Positions 35,997 through 43,931 of a stretch of DNA of 64,000 nt are shown here, piece by piece. The notes beneath the pieces are model-generated. The model worked only from the letters and a program-made list of their open reading frames with translations. It was not told the origin of the DNA and ran no database searches. A program made the translations under genes and the position numbers. Location of the stretch: NCBI GenBank assembly GCA_048013815.1, contig CM106585.1, forward strand, positions 2,666,001 to 2,730,000, given 5' to 3'. The stretch is from Setoptus koraiensis. Taxonomy: Eukaryota > Arthropoda. The stretch's first letter is position 1. The number at the start of each line of letters is the position of its first letter.

Positions 35997-38246
35997 ATGC
36001 CTGTATCAACAAATAATGTCTATCATATGAGTACCTTTGGTGGCGAGCATGCCATGTCCGCCGAGGATGACTCAAGACATCTCAAAGAAAGATTCAGAAC
36101 TTTCCTACGCGAGTACCACGAGGGCAACTACGAGTATAAGTACAGAGATCAATTGAGGGACCACTTTAACCTAGGAGAATACTGGATAGACATTAGTCTC
36201 GAGGATTTAGATTCGTTTGACGAGGTTTTGTCAGACAAGCTCAAGAAAAATCCGACAAAATTGATGGATCTATTCGAAGTAGCTGCAACAGAGGTGGCAG
36301 ATGAGGTAACTCGACCGAGAAAAGAGGGATTTGAAACGGTACCAGACATACAAGTTATGATACACTCGGTTAGCATTGCCACAGGTTTGCGCGACTTGAG
36401 ATCAGATCTTGTGTCAAAGTTGGTCACAGTGTCCGGAATCATCGTTAATGCGTCACAAGTTAAGGCCAAAGCGACAAGTATTACATTACAATGTACAGGA
36501 TGCAGAGATACGGTGGCCAACATCCAAATAAAGAGAGGACTAGATGGATACAATCTACCTAGAAAGTGCCCCAATCGTGACGATTCTGCAGGAACAAGGG
36601 TCAACAGATGTCCTCTGGACCCCTATTATATCATGCCAGAAAAGTCTAAATGCATTGATTTTCAGACGCTCAAATTACAGGAGCTACCCGAGGACATACC
36701 TCAAGGTGGTATGCCTCGTCATCTAAAGCTGTACTGTGATCGTTATTTATGTGACAAGTTTGTACCAGGTAATCGTGTTACCTTGTTTGGTACTTTTGCT
36801 ATTATAAAAGTAGGTAAATCATCATCTCAAAACTCCACAGGAGCTGAGGCAAACGTTAAAGTAGGTTTGAGATCATCTTACCTTCAAGTCATCGGCTACA
36901 AGATTGATACCATGGGACCAGGTCACACTTCAACCATTCCATACACACCAGACGAAGAGGAAGAGTTTAGAATCTTGTCCTCTAGTAAAGACGCGTACAA
37001 AAAGATAACCTCTTCAATAGCGCCGTCCATCTTCGGTTTTGACGATGTTAAGAAGGCAGTCGCTTGTTTGCTTTTCGCAGGCTCTATGAAATTACTGCCA
37101 GACGGTACCCGTCGTCGTGGAGATATAAATGTCCTTCTTTTGGGTGACCCCGGTACGGCTAAAAGTCAAATCTTGAAGTTTGTTGAACAAGTGGCGCCCA
37201 TCGGTGTCTATACATCAGGAAAAGGAAGTAGTGCTGCTGGTCTAACAGCATCTGTCATCAGAGATTCTAGTAACAGGAGTTTCGCCATTGAAGGGGGAGC
37301 TATGGTATTGGCTGACGGTGGTGTTGTTTGCATCGACGAGTTTGACAAGATGAGAGAAGACGATAGAGTTGCCATACATGAAGCTATGGAGCAGCAGACT
37401 ATATCCATTGCCAAAGCAGGAATTACAGTCACATTAAACTCTAGGTGTGCAGTCTTAGCGGCCGCTAATTCCGTCCATGGACGTTGGGATGACTATAGGA
37501 GCGATGAAGATAACATTGATTTTATGCCCACCATTTTGTCCAGGTTCGATATGATATTTGTCATAAAAGACAAGCAAGATTATGCGTCGGATGTTCTCAA
37601 AGCTAAGCACGTTTTTGGTGTACATATTGGAGCTGATTCAATTTCAACTGAACAAAGCTCTGAGTTGTCTCTGGATTTTCTCAAGAAGTATATCGCGTTT
37701 TGTAGATCTAAAGTTGGACCGAGAGTCTCTGAAGCAGCTGGCAAAAAATTGGTCGACAAGTATGTTGAAATGAGGAATGGTCCTCCTCCGACCGAGGGAA
37801 CAACTCAAGAAGAGCAAGATGAACAGAAGAAACATGAGAAGAAATCCGTAATTCCCATTACAGTTAGACAATTGGAAGCTACAATTAGGATCTCAGAGGC
37901 TTTGGCCAAAATGGAACTCAAACCATTTGCGAATGAAAAGCATATCGAAGAAGCTTTACGACTATTTAAAGAGTCCACCTTGAAGGCAGCTCACTCCGGT
38001 CAATTGACCGGTGCCGAAGGCTTCACAACTGACAAAGAAAGAGAAACAATGAACACAATAGAAAAACTTATCAAGAGACGCTTGAGTTATGGCCTATTGA
38101 TCAACGAAGATGCCTTAGTCAGCGAGTTTGTGAATAAGCGTCACGACGTCAGATTGGTCAAGCTAGTGTTAATGCAACTCATCAAGACAAATGTATTAAC
38201 TAGAAAGGGAGCGCCCAGAGGAAAACTAGTATGCTGTCAGAAATAA
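35997..38246 (+). CDS. MCM5: DNA replication licensing factor MCM5
   Basis: This intronless ORF encodes 749 aa; human MCM5 has 734. The chosen ATG gives a 16-residue lead to the conserved STFGG, as in human MCM5; an in-frame ATG at 35922 adds 25 unrelated residues. The N-terminal domain includes YRDQLRDHFNLGEYWI and a four-Cys zinc motif (CTGC, RKC, RCPLDP). The AAA+ core has Walker A GDPGTAKS (383-390), Walker B CIDE (445-448) and the arginine finger SRFD (R516). A winged-helix C-terminus follows. MCM5 is one subunit of the MCM2-7 hexameric helicase that licenses and unwinds replication origins in the nucleus. AATAAA at 38242-38247 overlaps the stop codon. The next gene converges with only 32 nt between stops. 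Confidence 0.97.
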   Translation: MPVSTNNVYHMSTFGGEHAMSAEDDSRHLKERFRTFLREYHEGNYEYKYRDQLRDHFNLGEYWIDISLEDLDSFDEVLSDKLKKNPTKLMDLFEVAATEVADEVTRPRKEGFETVPDIQVMIHSVSIATGLRDLRSDLVSKLVTVSGIIVNASQVKAKATSITLQCTGCRDTVANIQIKRGLDGYNLPRKCPNRDDSAGTRVNRCPLDPYYIMPEKSKCIDFQTLKLQELPEDIPQGGMPRHLKLYCDRYLCDKFVPGNRVTLFGTFAIIKVGKSSSQNSTGAEANVKVGLRSSYLQVIGYKIDTMGPGHTSTIPYTPDEEEEFRILSSSKDAYKKITSSIAPSIFGFDDVKKAVACLLFAGSMKLLPDGTRRRGDINVLLLGDPGTAKSQILKFVEQVAPIGVYTSGKGSSAAGLTASVIRDSSNRSFAIEGGAMVLADGGVVCIDEFDKMREDDRVAIHEAMEQQTISIAKAGITVTLNSRCAVLAAANSVHGRWDDYRSDEDNIDFMPTILSRFDMIFVIKDKQDYASDVLKAKHVFGVHIGADSISTEQSSELSLDFLKKYIAFCRSKVGPRVSEAAGKKLVDKYVEMRNGPPPTEGTTQEEQDEQKKHEKKSVIPITVRQLEATIRISEALAKMELKPFANEKHIEEALRLFKESTLKAAHSGQLTGAEGFTTDKERETMNTIEKLIKRRLSYGLLINEDALVSEFVNKRHDVRLVKLVLMQLIKTNVLTRKGAPRGKLVCCQK

Positions 38247-38278
38247 AAATTCAAACATCTTGGTTGATCGTTTCTTAA

Positions 38279-39109
38279 CTATTGTACATTGATATTGTTT
38301 ATTTTATCCATGTCGTTTGATGATTCTAGAGAAAGTAAAGAATTTTTATTGGGGCACAACAATTGATCGTGTATAAGACTGTGTATGTTAGACAATGTAT
38401 CACGAGCGTCACGCGTGGTTAAGCCACATAAACTCCTAAATTGAACTATATTTTGATTTAGCAAGAAAACACCATTGTTGAATTCTCTGCATTCCCTACT
38501 TTTGAATGATTCTATGTATAATGGGAAATAATGCTGGCTGGTATAATCATATAAAATCAATGATCTTGAACCCAAGTTTTTGATTTGATAGCGTAGTGGT
38601 GCATCCAGGATAGAACTTAACATTAGCAATAATTGTCCGACATAGCCAATAGCCACACTGATCATCTTTTCATCGTGGCCATCAAAATCTTCCGAGCTAG
38701 GTAAATGTATGTCACAAATAGAGTATCCACCTCTCTTATCAGGGAATTTCACAATCGGAAATATGTCAACGAGATCGTTCAGCAACTTACGCCGCCTTGT
38801 GCAAGTTTGTGACCAGAGGCCTTTGAGTTTTTTGCTGGATTCCAGTAACTGATCATTTTTCAGGTTATCAATGAGCTGTTTATTATTTTCAATTAGAGAA
38901 ACTAACATTTTGAATGTCATTTCATGTTTATCACTCGATTTTTTGAATTCATTTAATGACTTTTGTTTTGACGTTAAAACATTCTGTTCGTGATGCAATT
39001 CCGACTTGAGTAACCTACACCGGCATAAGAGCAGTCTGGTATCTTGAATGATGCGCTCATTAGCGGCCAACGTGGTTAACGTTGATAAATCGTAAGTATT
39101 GTTGTCCAT
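38279..39109 (-). CDS. UVRAG: UVRAG-like protein, short form without C2 domain
   Basis: The 276-aa intronless ORF matches the central part of UVRAG, a subunit of the class III PI3-kinase (VPS34/Beclin 1) complex in endosome and autophagosome traffic. Residues 1-110 are a coiled coil (KQKSLNEFKKSSDKHE, compare human KESLNELRKE). The conserved domain follows: VDIFPI, SICDIHLPSSEDF, VAIGYVGQLLLMLSSIL, APLRYQI, GSRSLI, FPLYIES and GVFLLNQNIVQFR. The human protein has about 699 residues with an N-terminal C2 domain and a long C-tail; neither is seen here. No C2-like exon was found upstream on this strand. The start at 39109 is the first ATG of the frame. Upstream exons cannot be excluded. Confidence 0.82.
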   Translation of the reverse strand: MDNNTYDLSTLTTLAANERIIQDTRLLLCRCRLLKSELHHEQNVLTSKQKSLNEFKKSSDKHEMTFKMLVSLIENNKQLIDNLKNDQLLESSKKLKGLWSQTCTRRRKLLNDLVDIFPIVKFPDKRGGYSICDIHLPSSEDFDGHDEKMISVAIGYVGQLLLMLSSILDAPLRYQIKNLGSRSLILYDYTSQHYFPLYIESFKSRECREFNNGVFLLNQNIVQFRSLCGLTTRDARDTLSNIHSLIHDQLLCPNKNSLLSLESSNDMDKINNINVQ

Positions 39110-39870
39110 CTTTCAGATTGTTTATATCTTAAAAAATGTATATTTTACCGGGATTGCATTGGATAATACATCTTGACGTGTAAGCCATATTGGCGAAAAA
39201 ATGTGCTCGCAGTCAGAATTTTAATTTTATAAAGTAGGTTTGTTAGTTAATTTATTTCTGGGAATCGCGCGAGATTCGAACGGGAAAAGTGATGAAGGGA
39301 GGTTGTCTCTCCCGGCTAGGTACCGGGAGTCGTTTCCCCGGCAAAAATACTTCAATAGGACCTTTCGCCTCTCCCGCTACCCATCCTCCTCCCGTTTTCT
39401 TCTGTCCTCTAATTGTCACAAGTTCATGTCGCGCGGAGTGAAAATAAAAGACGGATTTTTTCATAAAAATACGACGGTAAACGTCGCAAGATTAAAAACC
39501 AAAAATGTATTTCTAACTCGTTTCATATAAATCCGTGTCCTTGTTGCATTTTCAGTTGATATTCTGCTAATCAATGCTGAAATTCATCTAACAATCAATT
39601 CATAGTATCTTGTAAATCTCGCAGCATTTTACCGGGTTTTTCAATACGAAATTGGGTCTGTATTCATTATCAATAGTAAGGGAGACTGCAACAAAACGGA
39701 GCAAGGCGGGAGGTTTCTATGCGAAAATGTCCCACCGAGAAAATCTCCCTTTCCCTTTGCCAAAATCTCCCCGCACCGTAAAAAACTCATTTGTGTTTTT
39801 TCGAATTCAGCGCTCTAGAATTACGAAGAAACATCACGTTTCTGCGCATAAGCCAATCCAAATATCTATA

Positions 39871-39883
39871 GAAATATCTAGAA
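39871..39883 (+). promoter_or_regulatory. Heat shock element-like motif
   Basis: GAAATATCTAGAA fits GAAnnTTCnnGAA with one mismatch (ATC for TTC). It lies about 190 nt upstream of the HSP110 start codon. Confidence 0.4.
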
Positions 39884-39902
39884 GGAGTAGGCATGGTAAT
39901 CC

Positions 39903-39915
39903 TTCTCGAAACCTC
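39903..39915 (+). promoter_or_regulatory. Second heat shock element-like motif
   Basis: TTCTCGAAACCTC contains a perfect TTCnnGAA pair and a third unit with one mismatch (CTC for TTC). It is 20 nt beyond the first motif and about 150 nt before the HSP110 start codon, a normal place for HSF binding. Confidence 0.45.
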
Positions 39916-40064
39916 GATCTTTGAAACATAAGCTACTTTTGGCATAAGGCTTCTGAAGAATCCGAATTAGTCATAACATATTATCAGTTTTAACATACAT
40001 TCTTTTGTATCTCATAAAACCTCATAACAACAGATTATACAATATTATAAATCATACCGAAACA

Positions 40065-42332
40065 ATGACAGCAGCCAGTTGCGGTATATCGCTTGGAAAC
40101 GACAACTGCTATGTTGCAGCCGGTCGAGGTGGCGGAATAGAGATACTTCTCAATGAATACAGTCAAAGATCGACCCCGGCCGTGGTTTCCTTTGGGGATC
40201 AGCAACGTCTTATTGGTGTTGCAGCAACTCAAAATCAATTAATGAACCTCCAAAACACAATCTATAACCTAATGCGTTTGATTGGACGTCAATATAACGA
40301 CTATGTTCAGCACGATGATTCGAATCTACCTTTCCACATCGAAGAGGCACCAGGAGGCCAGATTGCAGTATGTGTTAGGCATAACGGCCAAGAGAGGAAA
40401 TTCACTACTATACAGATTATGGGAATGCTATTGACGAAATTGAGAGAGATTGCCTCTAATGCAACGGATTGTGTATTAAATTGTCCAAATTATTACACGG
40501 ACTCACAAAGGCGCGCTCTTATCGAGGCAGCTCGTATAGCCGGGCTGAACCCACTTCAACTCATACCTGATATGACATCAGTGGCACTCTATTATGCCTA
40601 CTATCGCACATCCAAAGACGATCAAGACCACAAAATCATTGCTTTTATCAATGTTGGTCAATCGAGCACACAAACATCTGTGGTATGGTTTGATACCAAA
40701 AAAGAATTGGTTCGAGTCTTGGCTGCTGACTACGAGGCTAACCTCGGCGGTAGGAACCTTGACGAAATACTGGCCAAACATTTCGTACAGACTCACAATC
40801 TTAAGCTAAGTCGAAAATCACAATTCCGTTTATTGGCAGAATGCCAAAAACTAAAGAAACTTCTGAGCGCCAATTCGAACGAGATCCCCATCAATATAGA
40901 GTGTTTAGAATCCGATGATAAAGACTTTTCGGCTAGAATAGACAGAAATACCTTCGAGGAACTGGCTGGAGATATATTCAGTCAGATGGAAACATGTTTC
41001 GTAAGAACTCTCCAGACAGCTCAGGCAAACTTTGAGCAGTACAAACAACAGTCTGGTCAATCAGGAAAACTCGTCGAACTTATGTTCAAGATTCAGGACG
41101 TGGAGATCGTCGGTGGATCCAGCAGAGTACCTGCAATAAAACGTACCATCCAGAAAGTCTTTGGCCATGAGGCCTCAACAACACTCAACACCGACGAAGC
41201 AGTAGCTCGAGGTTGCGTTTTACAATGTGCAGCTCTGCATCCGGTCTTTAAAGTTAAGCGAGAAATCAAGATATCCGACTATAATCCTTACACTATCAAT
41301 CTTAAGTATTGGTTTCCCAGTGAAAATGGCGGCGAGGAACAAATTTTACAGATCCCCAGTGTTTTCCCTAAAGGCCACCCAATGCCTTTTACACGTCAAA
41401 TAACTTTGACTTGTCAGAGTCTACCTCTAGTTGTGGAGCTTGAGTATGTCACGCCAAATACTGAAACAGCATCTATATGTCAGCTCAGAGTTGTTGCTAC
41501 AGAAGGCTTCGATCTTGAACAATCTACGAAAAAATTAAAGCTGAGAGTTCGACTTGATCCCAGCGGCTTAGTCGGTTTGGAAGAAGCAAGTGTCAAGGTC
41601 ATGGCTACCATTCTTGAAGATGTCGAGGTGCCCATGGAAGTGGACGAAGTCGTTGATCAGCAGCAGGATCCGACTGCTGGGAAACCACAGGACCCGGCTG
41701 GTGGAAAACCGCAAGAGCAGGTTGCAGGCAACCCTCAGGAGCAGGCTGCAGGCAATCCTCAAGACGAGAATCCCGAAAAGGCGCACGATCAGGATGCTTC
41801 TGATAAATTGCAAGAGCAGGCAGCCAATAAGCAGCAAGATCAGGCTGCTCCAAGACCTACAAAAACAGTAAAGAAAGAAAAAGTTATTAGCAAGAATATA
41901 CCTATGGCAATCGAAACTGCGTGGGTGCGTGGTTTCTTCACTCACAATGAAGCGATGGAGCTGCGTGATATAGAGTTGAGTCTTATAGCCAACGACTGCG
42001 AGTGGAAAGGTAAGATGGATGCAAGGAATACATTGGAGGAATTTATATATGATTGGCGCTCTAAGCTAGAATCTACAGAGAACGACCACCTAATCAGAGT
42101 CGACTCTAAGAGCAAGTTCCTTCAAGATATCACGGCGATAGAAAATTGGCTATATGAAGGTGAAGGAGAAGACGAGTCTAAGAGTGTGTACGACTCCAAG
42201 TTATCTACTCTCAAAAAACAATACTTATTGCCTCCTGCACCCCCAAAGCCAAAGGAACCAGAACCTGCCGCAGCTCAGCCTGAGAGTGCTAACGGGGGAG
42301 ACTCAAGTAACACAACTAAGCAAGAAGTCTAA
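40065..42332 (+). CDS. HSP110: HSP110 (HSPA4/Sse1-type) chaperone with altered ATP site
   Basis: This intronless ORF encodes 755 aa; human HSPA4 has 840. The start gives MTAASCGISLG, aligned to the family MSVVGIDLG; an upstream in-frame ATG at 40005 adds 20 residues. Conserved parts include GGIEILLNEYSQRSTP, GGRNLDE, AEKLKK-like QKLKKLLSAN, EIVGGSSRVPAIKR and DEAVARGCVLQCA. HSP110s are nucleotide exchange factors for HSP70 and hold unfolded proteins in the cytosol. Oddities: the phosphate-loop Asp is Ser9 (ISLG), the Lys equal to Sse1 K69 is Thr55, and the second phosphate-loop Asp is Asn196 (FINVG). The acidic linker is replaced by Gln/Pro/Ala repeats (about 529-597). The C-terminal helical region ends early, just after ENWLYEG. 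AATAAA is at 42358-42363. Confidence 0.93.
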   Translation: MTAASCGISLGNDNCYVAAGRGGGIEILLNEYSQRSTPAVVSFGDQQRLIGVAATQNQLMNLQNTIYNLMRLIGRQYNDYVQHDDSNLPFHIEEAPGGQIAVCVRHNGQERKFTTIQIMGMLLTKLREIASNATDCVLNCPNYYTDSQRRALIEAARIAGLNPLQLIPDMTSVALYYAYYRTSKDDQDHKIIAFINVGQSSTQTSVVWFDTKKELVRVLAADYEANLGGRNLDEILAKHFVQTHNLKLSRKSQFRLLAECQKLKKLLSANSNEIPINIECLESDDKDFSARIDRNTFEELAGDIFSQMETCFVRTLQTAQANFEQYKQQSGQSGKLVELMFKIQDVEIVGGSSRVPAIKRTIQKVFGHEASTTLNTDEAVARGCVLQCAALHPVFKVKREIKISDYNPYTINLKYWFPSENGGEEQILQIPSVFPKGHPMPFTRQITLTCQSLPLVVELEYVTPNTETASICQLRVVATEGFDLEQSTKKLKLRVRLDPSGLVGLEEASVKVMATILEDVEVPMEVDEVVDQQQDPTAGKPQDPAGGKPQEQVAGNPQEQAAGNPQDENPEKAHDQDASDKLQEQAANKQQDQAAPRPTKTVKKEKVISKNIPMAIETAWVRGFFTHNEAMELRDIELSLIANDCEWKGKMDARNTLEEFIYDWRSKLESTENDHLIRVDSKSKFLQDITAIENWLYEGEGEDESKSVYDSKLSTLKKQYLLPPAPPKPKEPEPAAAQPESANGGDSSNTTKQEV

Positions 42333-42391
42333 CGAGATTCCATTATTACAGCTAGAAAATAAATATTACTATTGAATAAGATTCACTTAAA

Positions 42392-43552
42392 TCACATTCT
42401 AGACTTTTTTATCATTCTATGAGCAATCACAACCTTCTTATGAACTTGCTTACATCCTGACTTGGAGTATAGTTCTATCACTGGAGGGGTGTACGACATT
42501 TCATCAGCTACACTATCTACCAACTCTTCGATCTGTTTTTTTTCAGTGTTTTGATCTATTTGCATTTTCGAAACTTCGTCCCTAATACACAACTTCACAT
42601 GTGATCTTTCCATGGGAAGGAATGGAACGAAAACATCAATCAGATATCTCTCAATTATCGAGCTATTCCTTAGTCCACCATCCTCATTGAAAGAACCCAA
42701 TCGGACAATTTCCTCTAGATCTTTAATCATACGTGGGTCATCTCTTTCTCGGCCAGATTTGTATATCTCATAAGCAAATTCATTGAGTTGTTTACCACCA
42801 GTGTTGGATAATAGAATAAATATTGATTTGAAGTAGTTGATACCATCAATTCTTGCGCTGTAATCAACAAATGGATTGAGAACATCTATTATACCTTGGG
42901 GTAACTTGTCGACTTCATCTATGATAATAAGGCTGCGTTCACAAATTTCTACTTGAGTCCTTATCATATCTTTCAATTTTCTGCGATATATTTCCAAATC
43001 TTCGTTATTATCTATAACTGAAGGAAAATCATAGGACGCCATTATCTTGCGTACGAATTTGGATTTCTCTCCGTAAGCATATAAATTTTTAGCTATCAGG
43101 TTACTGACGAAAGACTTTCCTGTTCCAGTCCAACCACTGAAGTACATGACGAGCGCTTTCGGAGGGGTTTCTGCTCTCAAGTGAGCTTTGATTGATTCAC
43201 ATATCGGTTCAATTACAAAAGGTTGACCATGGACCTTCTGATTCATGTCCGTCCTTAGTTGGTCATGGCCTGAGTATCGAATGTAAGGGCCTGTTTTATT
43301 TACAGCTAGTCCGATAAGATCAACATGGTCGCTCCAGATTGATTTGTGATTCCTATCATGACAGCATTCTTGGTATTGACAATTCAACACGTCTTTTTTA
43401 GACACACCATACATCATAGCAACGGTTGCAATAATTCCAGAGGTAATAGAAATTGGTTCAAATGCTGCAACAAGAGTAGTCTTACGTAAAATAAGCACCC
43501 TGAATATAAATAGTAAAATTATTGTCCAAGCGAATCCGTGTTTGGTCCTCAT
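42392..43552 (-). CDS. Torsin: Torsin-family AAA+ ATPase
   Basis: The intronless ORF encodes 386 aa, longer than human TOR1A (332). A hydrophobic N-terminal segment (about 8-31) is followed by FEPISI, as in torsinA VEPISL just after its signal peptide. Walker A is GWTGTGKS (140-147), with the usual Ser/Thr where human torsinA has Asn. Walker B is IIIDE (209-213), sensor 1 is N250 and the sensor 2 motif is GCK (366-368). Cys322 and Cys367 match the torsin redox pair. Torsins act in the ER lumen and nuclear envelope and need LAP1/LULL1-type activators. An insertion of about 40 residues (65-105) follows the conserved ECC, and the C-terminus carries a basic tail (IKKSRM). HSP110 converges with 59 nt between stops; PTBP lies upstream in tandem. 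Confidence 0.93.
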   Translation of the reverse strand: MRTKHGFAWTIILLFIFRVLILRKTTLVAAFEPISITSGIIATVAMMYGVSKKDVLNCQYQECCHDRNHKSIWSDHVDLIGLAVNKTGPYIRYSGHDQLRTDMNQKVHGQPFVIEPICESIKAHLRAETPPKALVMYFSGWTGTGKSFVSNLIAKNLYAYGEKSKFVRKIMASYDFPSVIDNNEDLEIYRRKLKDMIRTQVEICERSLIIIDEVDKLPQGIIDVLNPFVDYSARIDGINYFKSIFILLSNTGGKQLNEFAYEIYKSGRERDDPRMIKDLEEIVRLGSFNEDGGLRNSSIIERYLIDVFVPFLPMERSHVKLCIRDEVSKMQIDQNTEKKQIEELVDSVADEMSYTPPVIELYSKSGCKQVHKKVVIAHRMIKKSRM

Positions 43553-43931
43553 TTTGAACTATGTCCTTGAACTTCCTCAAAATGGTTTGTGTGCAAGGTC
43601 TGTTGCAGTTTAGATGAAACATTAGCTGACAAACGTCGTGTACAATTAATTCATAAATAATCAAGAGATTAAGACCCAAAAATAAGTTTCATAACATACA
43701 AGTCGAAAATTCTTGCGAAATAAATTTTTGTTTTTTTTTTATTATAACATGCTGATACTCGTCATGAAGAAATGTGAACACATGGCGAGAATTTGATAAC
43801 ATGAAGGCATAATGCGCGCATGTGAACCACCCCAAACAGAGCTCAGTAACATTGGTGTATTTAGCCACCTAGCATCATCGAAGAAAGTGACATTACCAGT
43901 ATACAAATGATAAATGTAAACCTCTAGTTTC

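Larger units (their letters stand above)
39110..40064. promoter_or_regulatory. Divergent UVRAG/HSP110 intergenic promoter region
   Basis: About 950 nt separate the two divergent start codons. The segment contains G/C-rich GGGAG and CTCCC blocks at about 39290-39400 and 39690-39790 and heat-shock-element-like motifs at 39871-39915. Two frames of about 90-96 codons on the plus strand are basic and low in protein character; I do not regard them as genes. Confidence 0.5.

Noticed and set aside
36149-36604. 151-codon minus-strand frame
   Set aside because: Antisense shadow of the MCM5 coding region.
39240-39924. Two basic 90-96 codon frames between UVRAG and HSP110
   Set aside because: They cross G-rich blocks and the HSE-like motifs, and show no domain; regulatory DNA is the better reading.
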